Shown: piece by piece, positions 26,545 to 35,681 of the stretch | How positions within the stretch are numbered: position 1 is the stretch's first letter | Layout of the letters: each line of letters begins with the position of its first letter | Source: Acaryochloris sp. IP29b_bin.176 | Lineage (GTDB): Bacteria > Cyanobacteriota > Cyanobacteriia > Thermosynechococcales > Thermosynechococcaceae | Direction: 5' to 3' | DNA: 52,906 nt | NCBI GenBank assembly: GCA_028285315.1 | Contig: JANQPU010000118.1 | Span: forward strand, 1-52,906 | Notes under the pieces: model-generated | Told to the model about the DNA's origin: nothing | Databases searched by the model: none | What the model saw: the letters and a program-made list of their open reading frames with translations, nothing else | Program-made: the position numbers and the translations under genes

Positions 26545-26830
26545 GACAATCTTCAGGCTGAAGTGATTGCCTATGATGCTTATTTGACTATATTCCCAAG
26601 GACACCGTCGATGGAATTTTCGTGCTGACTTTACCCGAAACTCTAGATTACCTGGACTTCAAGGTTTATGTTGAAGCACCAGATGTTCTGCGGATGAATC
26701 GAAAGATTAACAGGGATGCTAAGGAGAAGTTGAGGTTAGAGTCCAGTGTTATTCAGGAATGGTAAACCAATGTTATGCCCACGTATGAAGAACTAGTTGG
26801 GCCTGGGAAAGCGTTTCTCCCATCGCCTTC
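26545..26830 (+). pseudogene. Uridine kinase C-terminal remnant
   Basis: The frame across 26590-26765 reads VDGIFVLTLPETLDYLDFKV, then YVEAPDVLRMNRKINRDAK and ESSVIQEW followed by a TAA. The continuation VMPTYEELVGPGKAF is in another frame after it. This is the order of the C-terminal half of uridine kinase (EGIFVL, D-K-V-Y-V, R-R-I-x-R-D, ESV, VRPM-x-E-x-V-x-P-x-K). The P-loop half is missing and at least one stop and frame change are present, so this is a dead fragment. Confidence 0.65.
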
Positions 26831-26962
26831 AGGCTCTAGTTTGCGACATTGCAGGATAAACTGTCACTTACTCCGCTTGCTTTAACCTAGCTGTTGGATT
26901 GATAGCAGTATGGTTCTCATCGATACTGGTTAGGGACATGTGAGCGATAAGGCCGTTAGATC

Positions 26963-27739
26963 ATGGATATCCTACAGCACAATCGTCTTGCCTGGAACAA
27001 ACAATCTCGCCAAGGCAGTGAATGGTGTACTCCAGTTGACCGAGAAACTATTTCCCAAGCTAGGTTAGGGGAATGGGCTGTCTTTCTCACCCCCCTGAAG
27101 CCAGTTCCTCGATCTTGGTTTGGCGAAACGACAAATCAGTCAATTTTGTGTTTGGCATCAGGTGGTGGACAACAGGCTCCTATCCTAGCTGCAACAGGAG
27201 CGCAGGTGACCAGCTTTGATCTTTCAGATGAACAGCTCGCAAAGGATCGCCTTGTTGGAGAGCGAGAGGATCTTTGTTTAGAGACTATTCAAGGCGATAT
27301 GGCAGATTTATCTGTGTTTAACGATGCAAGATTTGATCTGATTTTTCATCCTGTTTCCAATGTTTTTGTGCCTGATGTAGAAGTGGTATGGCGAGAATGT
27401 TTTCGAGTGCTGAAACCAGGAGGAAGTCTCCTAGCTGGATTTATGAGTCCCACTTTTTATCTATTTGATCATGAAGAGGCCGAGAAGACTGGCTATTTGC
27501 AAGTCAAATATCGACTACCGTTCTCAGATATTGAACATTTGGAAGAGACCAGGAAGCAAGAAATTCTAGACCAGCAAATAGCTTGGGAATATAGCCACTC
27601 TCTAAATACACAAATAGGGGGTCAAATCCAAGCTGGGTTATCGATTACGGGATTCTATGAAGATTGGTGGACTGATGAAGCAACATTACTCAATCGGTAT
27701 GCTCCTTGTACAATCGCAACTAAGGCAACCAAGCTCTAA
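26963..27739 (+). CDS. Class I SAM-dependent methyltransferase
   Basis: A 258-residue protein. ILCLASGGGQQAPILAATGA is motif I (the SAM-binding loop, here ASGGGQQ), VTSFDLSDEQLAKDR places the acidic residue that binds the SAM ribose, IQGDMADLSVF is the motif II region, and ECFRVLKPGGSLLAGFM is the post-I block. The substrate is unknown; a small molecule is usual for this group. The ATG follows GATAAGG weakly. It is intact although it sits between two dead gene remnants (uridine kinase and umuC), so it may be part of a transferred segment. Confidence 0.85.
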   Translation: MDILQHNRLAWNKQSRQGSEWCTPVDRETISQARLGEWAVFLTPLKPVPRSWFGETTNQSILCLASGGGQQAPILAATGAQVTSFDLSDEQLAKDRLVGEREDLCLETIQGDMADLSVFNDARFDLIFHPVSNVFVPDVEVVWRECFRVLKPGGSLLAGFMSPTFYLFDHEEAEKTGYLQVKYRLPFSDIEHLEETRKQEILDQQIAWEYSHSLNTQIGGQIQAGLSITGFYEDWWTDEATLLNRYAPCTIATKATKL

Positions 27740-27838
27740 ATTTTCATTGATTTCCAGCTACCGATATTACCTTTCCACTTAGAACTAAGTTGACGACATC
27801 ATTTCTCCATACTGATGAGGCAGCATGCAAGTCAACCG

Positions 27839-28147
27839 TTAAAAGTCATCACCACCGATTCTCACCCCTTCAACACAGATTTTGGTTTGTATCACCTGTA
27901 AATTCGACTTTATATATACTTCAATCTGCTGTTCAAGATTATCCGCCAGTTTAATGCTCCCATACATCACTGGCTGATTTGCATGGAAAAATGCATCAGT
28001 AGATGAATCCACCTTTTCTCCATCCACATAAAGTCGGGCTTCTCCAGCTAACGACTTAAGGGAGAAACTAGGCTTCCACGCATTTTGCAACGCTAGGACG
28101 ACTATCTTATGTCCCTGATAAATAGCATTCCACTCCTTAGAATACAT
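27839..28147 (-). CDS. Hypothetical 102-residue protein
   Basis: A protein of unknown family. It opens MYSKEWNAIYQGHKIVVLAL, continues with GEARLYVDGEKVDSSTDAFF and a strand-rich second half (IKLADNLEQQIEVYIKS). The pattern of short alternating strands around DGEKV suggests a small beta-sandwich, and no signal or membrane segment is present. The coding frame is clean and the hydropathy even, which supports a real gene, but the ribosome site is poor. It is convergent with the methyltransferase gene with about 100 bases between. Confidence 0.55.
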   Translation of the reverse strand: MYSKEWNAIYQGHKIVVLALQNAWKPSFSLKSLAGEARLYVDGEKVDSSTDAFFHANQPVMYGSIKLADNLEQQIEVYIKSNLQVIQTKICVEGVRIGGDDF

Positions 28148-28235
28148 ACCGATGAGAATTCAATAACAGTAGTTTGCCCGATGTGATGGTTTGTCAAAGA
28201 CCATCTCACTAGCTCCATTATTTTAGTGTTTGGGA

Positions 28236-28615
28236 TTTCATTTAGGAGGATTCTCATACTACTCATACCAGATTCAATAGCAACCCACTACATCCCAGCA
28301 ATTGTTGAGGCCACTCGCAATGTGATGAAGCGAATCTATGAACCGGGTCGGGAATTGCAGAAGGCGGGTGTGCTGGTGGTGGGGCTAGGTCTTGAGCCTA
28401 CATTTAGGGGCATCTTTGGGAGAACAGTGAGGAATAGGAGAAACAGAAGCGCCTGATGCTGATCATGGATGAGGTCAACAATCGGTTCGGGCGAGGGAGG
28501 CTGGAAATTGCAGCTTCGGGGGTACGGCAGACCTGGCAGATGCAGTCCAAGTAGCAATCATCGAGATATACAACGTGCTGGGGGCAATTCCTGTGGTTAG
28601 TTGTTGAGGGGTTCT
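28236..28615 (+). pseudogene. umuC (DNA polymerase V) C-terminal remnant
   Basis: The first frame reads PAIVEATRNVMKRIYEPGRE, LQKAGVLVVGLGLEPTF and NRRNRSA, then stops. The next segment in another frame reads RLMLIMDEVNNRFGRGRLEI, AASGVRQTWQMQSK and a stop, followed by a RYTTCW block. UmuC proteins end with exactly this series (IYxPGRxFKKAGVM, LMxxMDxINxRFGRG, WxMxxxxxSPRYTTCW). Polymerase and finger domains are absent, so only the C-terminal end remains and it is frameshifted. Confidence 0.8.
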
Positions 28616-28962
28616 GGTGGATTGCGATCACACTTATCATTGATCTCTTGGCTTGTTAACAGAACAGCCCTCTTAAGGCAATTAAGAGAAGCTTGCAAGT
28701 ATTGCTATTTCAATCAACCTCCAATGTATCAATGGCTACTAGCTAATGAGATCGTTAATATCGTAGGATTATCAAGTATTTAATCTAAATAAAGACCATA
28801 TTTCTCCTGTTTAACGACTCTTAACCACATATTTCAAACATAATCCCAGTCTTAATGCATAATAATTAATTTGGAGAAGAAGCTTGCTACTTCTCTAGCG
28901 GTTCTCATCAGAGCCTGACCATCGTCATATTGCATCCATCACTCATCCTCGGAGATTAGCCC
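28616..28962. other. Gap upstream of the metallophosphoesterase
   Basis: These 347 bases hold no supported gene. A 60-codon plus-strand frame at 28601-28783 has no ribosome site or recognisable domain. The promoter of the next gene lies in the AT-rich part around 28780-28900. Confidence 0.45.
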
Positions 28963-30507
28963 ATGAGTAACGGAACTTTTAGTGTAATCGGCTTACCGGA
29001 TACGCAAAATTATAGTGAGCAGTATCCTGAAATTTTTCTAGCTCAGACTCAGTGGATTGTTGAGAATCAAGACATCTTGGATATTTCTTTTGTCTCTCAT
29101 TATGGAGATTTGGTTCAGCACGGCACAGGACCTTTAGCCCAACAGGAATACGAGAATGCCGAAGCCGCCATGCTGTTATTGCGAGAGGCCAATATTCCCC
29201 ATGGAATCGTGGCTGGCAACCATGATGTGCTTGAGTCCGGCTCCACCAGCGATACTTATGATGACAGCAATTATTTAGATTACTTTGGGCCACAGTGGTA
29301 TGGAGATCGTGATTGGTATGGGGGAGCTTCCCCCTCAGGCTTGAGTACCTACCAATTTTTCGGTGACGATGGTTCTGAGTTCCTCGCCATCCATTTACAT
29401 CTGGAAACTCCCCATAGCGAATTGGCTTGGGCTCAAAGCATCATCAATGAGAATCGAGATAAGCCTGTCATGGTGACGACTCATCGCTATCTTCAGGATG
29501 CAGAAGACTATACAGCAGGCGTTCCTGTTGTGCCATCTGGACGATATCCAGAACTGTGGTACTCCGTTGAAGGTCAGTACAATCCCGATGGTATCCGTGC
29601 TGAAGCTTTTTTTAACCACTTTGTGGCTACAAATCGCAACGTCTTTCTAGTGAATGCAGGCCACTTTCACGAAGAATATCGGCAAACCAGCACCAACATC
29701 CACGGTCTACCCGTCCATGAAATCTTAGCTGATTATCAAGATAACCCCAATGGTGGTAATGGCTACCTGCGCATCATGGAGTTTGATCCAGCAGGCGATC
29801 GCATTCATGTATCCAGCTATTCTCCTACCCTCGATAATTTCCTGACGGCAGATGAAAGTCAGTTCAGTCTCGCTGTTGACTTCGATCAATATGTCGCACC
29901 TAATCCAACGGCCTATTTTCAAGATGGAGTAGGAGGATATCAGGGTACTCAGGATACCTGGATTAGTGAGGCATCTAAAAATAGTAGTTATGGAAACCTA
30001 TCAGTGTTAGTGGCAGATGACGATACGACCAATAACTGGTTTCGAGATCGCGAAGGGCAAGTCCTATTAAGATTTGACGACATCATTGGTAATGGACCCA
30101 ATCAAATTCCGGTTGGGGCAACGGTCACTCGTGCTAATCTCAAGCTCACGTTGCAAGAGGATATAGACCATCCCTTCTATGATCCAAAATTTGAAGTCTA
30201 TTTTCTGAATCGCAACTGGAATGAATCATCGACTTGGAACTCACTGAATAACGGCCTCAGTAAGGGCAGTGATTATAACGACCTGATTCAAACCTTTGCT
30301 GGAGACAATAATCCTGATAGGTATAATATTCGGCACATTGATATTAGTAATGCAGTGCAGCGATGGGTAGATGGAGAGATGAATTTTGGGCTGGGAATTG
30401 CATCTGAGCAAATTTCGGGAAACGACGATGGCATTGAACTATTTTCATCTGAAGCCAGTCAAATCTTATTTCGTCCCGCGCTAGAAGTCGAGTTCAAATT
30501 GTCTTGA
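28963..30507 (+). CDS. Metallophosphoesterase with C-terminal DNRLRE domain
   Basis: A 514-residue protein. Residues about 5-300 are a calcineurin-type phosphoesterase: LPDTQNY (Asp13), HYGDLVQ (Asp49), GNHD (85-88), VTTHRY (His174) and NAGHFHEEY (His234, His236). The first motif is D-x-Q rather than D-x-H, as in a known sub-group of secreted members. Residues about 315-513 form a DNRLRE domain (AYFQDGVGGYQGTQDTWISE, VLLRFDDIIG, ISNAVQRWVDGEMNFGLGIA), a wall- or surface-linked beta module. No signal peptide is visible, so export, if any, uses another route. GGAG precedes the ATG. The substrate is unknown. Confidence 0.85.
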   Translation: MSNGTFSVIGLPDTQNYSEQYPEIFLAQTQWIVENQDILDISFVSHYGDLVQHGTGPLAQQEYENAEAAMLLLREANIPHGIVAGNHDVLESGSTSDTYDDSNYLDYFGPQWYGDRDWYGGASPSGLSTYQFFGDDGSEFLAIHLHLETPHSELAWAQSIINENRDKPVMVTTHRYLQDAEDYTAGVPVVPSGRYPELWYSVEGQYNPDGIRAEAFFNHFVATNRNVFLVNAGHFHEEYRQTSTNIHGLPVHEILADYQDNPNGGNGYLRIMEFDPAGDRIHVSSYSPTLDNFLTADESQFSLAVDFDQYVAPNPTAYFQDGVGGYQGTQDTWISEASKNSSYGNLSVLVADDDTTNNWFRDREGQVLLRFDDIIGNGPNQIPVGATVTRANLKLTLQEDIDHPFYDPKFEVYFLNRNWNESSTWNSLNNGLSKGSDYNDLIQTFAGDNNPDRYNIRHIDISNAVQRWVDGEMNFGLGIASEQISGNDDGIELFSSEASQILFRPALEVEFKLS

Positions 30508-30586
30508 CCCATAGCTGTCCTGGAATATGTAGATACCAACCCTGAAATACTGATGGCTGAGTAATTTTCCCGTTTTATTCACTTTC

Positions 30587-31867
30587 CTATTGAGGCTGCA
30601 GCGGAAGACAAATCTGCACCGTCGTTCCTTTTTCTGCTTCGCTGACAACTGTAATTTTTCCGTCATGGGCTTTAATAATCTGTCGTGCGATCGCTAGTCC
30701 CAGCCCAACTCCTCCTGTTTCTCTGGTGCGAGCCTTATCCACTCGATAGAAGCGATCAAAGATATGCGGTAGATCTACCTCAGGGATGCCAATGCCAGTA
30801 TCCATAATTTTGATCAGGACTTGACGAGGTTTGGGTTCCAGTCTCATGGTAATCTTACCGCCATTAGGAGTGTATTTGAATGCATTGTCAAGCAGATTGC
30901 CAATAGCGCGCTGTAGGAGATCCCGATCGCTGTGAACCTCTACTGGCGACGCAGGTAAATCAACCTCAAACCTCAGATCTTTATCTATCGCTGAGTCAAT
31001 ATAGCCCTCAGCAATGGAACTCAGCAGTTCTACCAGATCGATGTTCGCCACATCCTGAGGATTTAACTGTCCTTCGTGACGGGCGAGGAAGAGTAAATTC
31101 GCAACCAACGAACTCATCGATTTGCTTTGGATGACAATGTTCGATAAGCGCTGATCACGCTCTTGATCATCATCTTCAGAGGCAAGTAAACCCACTTGGG
31201 CATTGCTCAAAATGGCCGCAATGGGAGCACGTAGTTCGTGCGATGCATCCGCCGTGAACCGCTGTAGCTGCTCATAGGACCGTTTGGCGGGCTGCATAGC
31301 AAAGTGACCCAGAATCCAGCCTACTACTCCGGTAAACGTCAGCGCGATGGGTATTCCCAAAGATAAGAATAAACGAGATCGGGCCAGTGATGTTTGCAGG
31401 GGGCCAAGGGAAACCGCTATTTGTAGATAGCCCACGGGAGAGCCGTCATCTTTCAGTGGCAGCGTTAACCGACGCAGATGTTTGGATAAGGGCTGACCCT
31501 TCAAGTGAAAGTCATACTTCTGAGTCTGCCAGCCTGGGGTAACCTGCGATCGCTGGTGAGGAGAGTAGCCCGTGAACTGCAGAAGACGCTGCTGAAAGTC
31601 ATACCAGCGAATATAAATGATCTTTGACTCCAAAGCATTACGGTCGCGAAGAGAGACGTTCTCTGTGTCTATCAGCCAGCTCTCACCCTGTTTTTGATAG
31701 GTTGTCGATGCCGCTATTCTCTTCGCCTGATCGTAAATTCGTGCATCAAACTCCCGCATTTGATCTTTCACTTGGCGATGATAAACCGTAAAGGCAAACA
31801 GAATCAGAATGCTGCCCATAGATAGAGCAAACCAGTAGGCAAGACGACGGCGAGAACGCTCGAACAT
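30587..31867 (-). CDS. Membrane sensor histidine kinase (RppB-like)
   Basis: A 426-residue kinase. Membrane helices lie at about 9-29 and 165-190 with a periplasmic sensor domain of about 130 residues between. The H-box is FTADASHELRAPIAAILSN (His210); the ATP-binding domain has NLLDNAFKYTPNGG, DTGIGIP, FDRFYRVDKAR and GGVGLGLAIARQI. It is complete and should be active. It lies 117 bases behind the response regulator gene on the same strand, an arrangement like the cyanobacterial RppA/RppB (NrsR/NrsS) pair, which responds to redox state or nickel; the signal here is not known. It converges with the metallophosphoesterase gene. Confidence 0.9.
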   Translation of the reverse strand: MFERSRRRLAYWFALSMGSILILFAFTVYHRQVKDQMREFDARIYDQAKRIAASTTYQKQGESWLIDTENVSLRDRNALESKIIYIRWYDFQQRLLQFTGYSPHQRSQVTPGWQTQKYDFHLKGQPLSKHLRRLTLPLKDDGSPVGYLQIAVSLGPLQTSLARSRLFLSLGIPIALTFTGVVGWILGHFAMQPAKRSYEQLQRFTADASHELRAPIAAILSNAQVGLLASEDDDQERDQRLSNIVIQSKSMSSLVANLLFLARHEGQLNPQDVANIDLVELLSSIAEGYIDSAIDKDLRFEVDLPASPVEVHSDRDLLQRAIGNLLDNAFKYTPNGGKITMRLEPKPRQVLIKIMDTGIGIPEVDLPHIFDRFYRVDKARTRETGGVGLGLAIARQIIKAHDGKITVVSEAEKGTTVQICLPLQPQ

Positions 31868-31984
31868 TTTTAATAGAGAGTCTTAAACTGCTCAAATCCT
31901 AGCTAATCGCGATCTCATCTAGTGCCTTTGCATGTGAAGAATACGTAACGCACGAGTCAGAATCTCCTCATATAAGCTGCTACA

Positions 31985-32659
31985 CTAATTTGGCGAATGA
32001 AGTCGATAGCCCATACCGTATACGGTTTCCAACCAGTCCTTCGCCCCTAATGTCTCTAGACGCTGTCGCAAGCGTCTAACCAGAGTGGTGACTGCGTTGC
32101 TCTCCGGTTCACTACCCCAACTCCAGAGTGCCTGCTCAATCTGATCACGGGATAGAACTTGGCGAGGGTGACGCATAAGATATTCCATAAGCTGAAATTC
32201 CTTAACCGAAAGCTGAATGTTGTCTACTCCCCGTTCTAGAGTCAAATGGGTAAGGTCTAGCCGTAAGTCTGCTAGTTCTATCATTTCACCTTGCCACAGG
32301 GGAGATCGCCGACCCAATGCTCGTACTCTTGCCAGCAGCTCTAAAACATCGACTGGCTTGACGATATAGTCATCGGCTCCTGCATCTAGGCCAGTTACTT
32401 TATCCGCCGTTGTATCTTTGGCCGTTATCATCAAAACAGGTGCAGCTAGGTTCAAGTTGCGATAATGGCGACAAAGCTCAATACCACTAACCTTGGGAAG
32501 CATCCAGTCCAATATCAACAGGTCATACTCTCTTTCTTTGATCAACCATGACGCTGTCTCGCCATCCTGTACTGCATCCACAATATGTCCAACCTTGGAT
32601 AATGCAGTCTGTAAAGGCTCTAGTTGGGCTGAATCGTCTTCGACTAAAAGAATTAGCAT
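31985..32659 (-). CDS. OmpR/PhoB-type response regulator (RppA-like)
   Basis: A 224-residue regulator. The receiver has the acidic pocket LVEDD, the phospho-acceptor Asp51 in LLILDWMLPKVSG and the conserved Lys in DDYIVKPVDV. The C-terminal winged helix contains LSVKEFQLMEYLMRHPRQVL and VTTLVRRLRQRLETLGA, and ends YGMGYRL. It is probably phosphorylated by the kinase encoded directly downstream. A plus-strand gene starts only 30 bases from its start codon, so the two promoters must overlap, and this regulator is a natural candidate to control both. Confidence 0.9.
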   Translation of the reverse strand: MLILLVEDDSAQLEPLQTALSKVGHIVDAVQDGETASWLIKEREYDLLILDWMLPKVSGIELCRHYRNLNLAAPVLMITAKDTTADKVTGLDAGADDYIVKPVDVLELLARVRALGRRSPLWQGEMIELADLRLDLTHLTLERGVDNIQLSVKEFQLMEYLMRHPRQVLSRDQIEQALWSWGSEPESNAVTTLVRRLRQRLETLGAKDWLETVYGMGYRLHSPN

Positions 32660-32689
32660 TTAATCGATTGTTGTTTTACTTGAATTTCA

Positions 32690-33076
32690 ATGCATTGGAT
32701 TAAAGGATGGCCGCTCTTACGTTTTCTGGGTCTGGAATTTTGGCTTCCGCTCCCTTTGATTGGCCTAGCATTCTGGATCGCTAGCGCAGTGATAACAGAT
32801 TATAGTCTTCAATCTTCTGGCCCATCTGTTGAGCCCTTCACTATTGCTCTGGACAAAAATCAGTCCTCAAAAAAAATCTTATCTATCAAAGTCAGCATTA
32901 ATCGCAATCTCGGTACTTCTCAAGTTAAAGTCAAACAAGCAGCTCAAGTTTATCAAAAGCAAGAGTTTGAGTTAAAAACTACAAATCTAGAACAGATGGA
33001 AGCAGAAATTAGCCAAAAACTAGGACTATCACCTAGAAAAGTTCAACAACTGTTGCGCTATCAAATCAGAGAATAA
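32690..33076 (+). CDS. Hypothetical single-pass membrane protein divergent from the regulator
   Basis: A 128-residue protein. Residues about 12-36 form a hydrophobic helix (FLGLEFWLPLPLIGLAFWIA). The periplasmic or cytoplasmic part is polar, with LDKNQSSKKILSIKVSINRN and a C-terminal QKLGLSPRKVQQLLRYQIRE that looks like a helical DNA-binding or docking segment but is not a recognised domain. No family is recognised. Its start is 30 bases from that of the response regulator gene, on the opposite strand, which suggests shared regulation and perhaps an accessory role in the signalling pair. Confidence 0.65.
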   Translation: MHWIKGWPLLRFLGLEFWLPLPLIGLAFWIASAVITDYSLQSSGPSVEPFTIALDKNQSSKKILSIKVSINRNLGTSQVKVKQAAQVYQKQEFELKTTNLEQMEAEISQKLGLSPRKVQQLLRYQIRE

Positions 33077-33382
33077 GGATCGCTACATTTTAGATCTTGA
33101 AATATCAACTTGGCACGAGCATGGAATTCTATATAGCAATACTGAGAGTGGTTAGATGAAATCCTTTTGAAAGTCCATGTAGGTGATATTTAGTAGAAAA
33201 GCAATTCTAGGTATATCTTAACTGATAGTATTCAATCGGATGTGCTATAAAGTGGACTTCGACCACTTGTTAGAAGTCTATCAAAAACCTAGGCTAGAAC
33301 CTATTTTTCATAAGCCCTAGCCTAGATTCTTGAGGGCTTAACGTATTGTGTAGCCCACTTATTAACCCAACTCTCAAAAAGG

Positions 33383-33532
33383 TTAGGTTCGTGTGGTCTC
33401 TCTCTGAGGAACGGGTTGTGAAGTCGTACCTGAATCCGATTTCGACTTATCACCGGAACACGCTTCAGCTGCAACAGGAATGGATGCCAGAGCAATCATC
33501 AATATTCCGGCCAGTACTGGTTTAACTTTCAT
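33383..33532 (-). CDS. 49-residue secreted peptide
   Basis: An ATG at 33532 with GAGGAT upstream opens 49 codons. MKVKPVLAGILMIALASIPV is a compact signal peptide; cleavage after the Ala-Ala-Glu-Ala run is likely. The mature part has one Cys and is then polar (SGDKSKSDSGTTSQPVPQRE), ending RTTRT-like (ETTRT). No family is recognised. It lies alone, about 560 bases upstream of the divergent RND adaptor gene. The signal peptide plus ribosome site make a real small gene likely. Confidence 0.6.
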   Translation of the reverse strand: MKVKPVLAGILMIALASIPVAAEACSGDKSKSDSGTTSQPVPQRETTRT

Positions 33533-34089
33533 AGTATCCTCGCAAAAAGTTTACTTTGGATTTACTGTTTTTCAATTTGAGGGATAAAGATGACACGAAA
33601 GTGTCAATACCTTGTGCTTCGTTCAGTCGCTTCAGCAATCTGCCTCTGCTGCCGTAGGTGAGATCGCTTCGAAAGAGCGGCAGACATTTTTTCCTTTTAC
33701 AGCGAAATAAGACTACTTTGTGTAAAGGATTCTTGTTGGGAGGTGAGGTGCTTTTTGTGAACAACGGTTCACAATCTGAATATTTGCCTTACTCCTATGT
33801 TTTGTCATTTCCTTAATGGGTTGTGTCGCAAGTGTACCAATCAAAGCTCGGTGCACTTGCGACACAATCCAACAAAAGTCGAGCTAAGAAGAAAGTATTT
33901 TGACAGCCCTATCGTATAAAGCTTTTAGAAATATAGTGCAACGCTTGTGGGCGTCGCCTGTCATTTTATCCTCTCAAAGCAAGAAAAAAGGACTAAGCTG
34001 ACATTCTCTTGTCACATTTGGAAACTAGAATTTCACGATATTCATTAAGCTTGAAATCAGCACAATAAGGTTCCCCATCAGTCAAACCC
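33533..34089. other. Gap upstream of the RND genes
   Basis: Apart from the long inverted repeat at 33818-33870 I see no feature. An 80-codon minus-strand frame (33522-33764) overlaps the start of the secreted peptide and is not credible. The promoter of the RND adaptor gene should be near 34000-34080. Confidence 0.45.
33818..33870. repeat. Long inverted repeat (about 21 bp arms)
   Basis: TTGTGTCGCAAGTGTACC (33821-33838) pairs with GGTGCACTTGCGACACAA (33850-33867) with one wobble, and three more pairs extend the stem outward. No T run follows on either strand. It may be a bidirectional terminator or a small mobile repeat. Confidence 0.6.
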
Positions 34090-35466
34090 GTGAAAACTCC
34101 TGACAGTCCACCCAACCCAGTCTCAGAATCAGAATCAGAGCTTCAACCTGTTGAACCGTGGCTAGAAGGTGTGCAGGAAAACAATTACCGAAAGCGTAAA
34201 GTACCGAAATGGTTGCTAGCCGTTGTGATTTTGGGGGGAAGCGCAACTTTGTGGCAAGTACTCGTCCCCTCTTCACTGCCAACAGCTAAAATCAGTACCA
34301 AAGAAACACCCCCTAAACCAGTAGAGACTAGAGCTTTGAAGACAGGCACAGCTAGTCAACAAGTGAGGTTGCTCGGGCAAGTAGAAGCTGGAGAAAGAGC
34401 AACATTGAGTCCTCAGATTGAGGGGACGGTGCAGAGGGTTTTAGTAAGAGAAGGTGATCGCGTTACGGCAGGAATGACAGTGGCTGTTCTCGATGACGCC
34501 GATCCAAGATTGGCCTTAGCTGAAGCGCAAGCGAGACTCGCACAGGCCAAGGGTAATCTAGCTCGGTTGCAGGTTGGAACTCGTCCTGAAATTTTGACCC
34601 AAAGACGGGCGGAACTAGCTGCGGCGAAAGCCAGAGAAATCGAAGCTCAAGATAATTTGGAACGGACGACGAGTTTAACGGTAGAAGGCGCACTCTCCCA
34701 AAGGGTTTTAGTAGAAGCCAAAAGTGCAGCCAATGCCGCCACAAGTGAGAAGTTCCGGCTTGAAGCTCTATTAGCTGAAGCTGAAGCAGGCCCGACTAAA
34801 GAAGAAATTGATGCGCAAAAAGGTTTGGTTGCCGCTGCTCACGCAGCCGTAAAGCAGGCTGAACTGGGAATGCGCCGCACACGAATTCAAGCTGCTTTCC
34901 CTGGCGTCGTCCAGTCACGGGATGCCGATCCCGGTGATTATGTCGAAGTGAACGATCCCATATTGACGTTGGTGAGCGATCGCTCTTTAGATATCTTTCT
35001 AGAAATCCCGGAAAGCATCAGTGGACGCGTTACCCGAGGGAAAATGGTCAGCTTAACCGCTCGTGCCTTACCTAACTGGAAACAACAAACAAGCATTACC
35101 GCCGTTGTCCCCTCGGCAGATACCACTTCTCGCCGACAGTTAGTACGAGTCAGTTTGGATAATCCACCTCAGGGATTATTGCCTGGTATGGCTATTCAGG
35201 CTAATTTGGCCATGCCTATAGAGAATGTAAATACGTTTGTTGTGCCACGAGATGCGTTGACCAGACGAGGCGATGACTGGCTGTTGTTCACTGTCAGAAA
35301 TAACCAAGCTCAACAAGTCAATGTAGACATGATGGTGGACTTAGGTGAAGAGGTCGTGATTGCTAATCCTGAACTGCAAGAAGGGCGAGAGATCGTCGTT
35401 AATGGCGGGGATGGGTTGACAGACAATGCGGCAGTGAAGGTGGTCAATTCTCTGACGGATGGCTGA
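34090..35466 (+). CDS. RND efflux periplasmic adaptor subunit (membrane fusion protein)
   Basis: A 458-residue adaptor with a GTG start. A membrane anchor lies at about 39-57 (WLLAVVILGGSATLWQVLV). Then come the split biotinyl-lipoyl domain (VRLLGQVEAGERATLSPQIE, GTVQRVLVREGDRVTAGMTV), a long helical hairpin rich in Ala, Glu and Arg (about 150-260), the second lipoyl half (RTRIQAAFPGVVQSRDADPG, DYVEVNDPILTLV) and a beta-barrel domain. This is the order of HlyD/AcrA-type adaptors that bridge an inner-membrane RND pump and an outer-membrane channel. The pump is encoded at 36139-39321; no TolC-like channel gene is in the window. Confidence 0.9.
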   Translation: MKTPDSPPNPVSESESELQPVEPWLEGVQENNYRKRKVPKWLLAVVILGGSATLWQVLVPSSLPTAKISTKETPPKPVETRALKTGTASQQVRLLGQVEAGERATLSPQIEGTVQRVLVREGDRVTAGMTVAVLDDADPRLALAEAQARLAQAKGNLARLQVGTRPEILTQRRAELAAAKAREIEAQDNLERTTSLTVEGALSQRVLVEAKSAANAATSEKFRLEALLAEAEAGPTKEEIDAQKGLVAAAHAAVKQAELGMRRTRIQAAFPGVVQSRDADPGDYVEVNDPILTLVSDRSLDIFLEIPESISGRVTRGKMVSLTARALPNWKQQTSITAVVPSADTTSRRQLVRVSLDNPPQGLLPGMAIQANLAMPIENVNTFVVPRDALTRRGDDWLLFTVRNNQAQQVNVDMMVDLGEEVVIANPELQEGREIVVNGGDGLTDNAAVKVVNSLTDG

Positions 35467-35681
35467 TTGTAGATTTTTCATGTATGGCGCTACGGTCATG
35501 CAACACTGAGAGGCACCTAGCGGTCAGCTTATGCAAGGCACATCTTGTAGGCTCTTGACTCGAACATAAATGAGATTGGCCTTTATAGCAAAGAATGGGC
35601 AAGAAATTATGCAGAAGAGCTTACCTTCATTGAAATACTAATTACAATCAGAACAATGAAAATTTGTGGAGTTAACGCACA

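Noticed and set aside
33522-33764. 80-codon minus-strand frame
   Set aside because: It overlaps the better supported secreted peptide, is basic and unstructured, and lacks a ribosome site.
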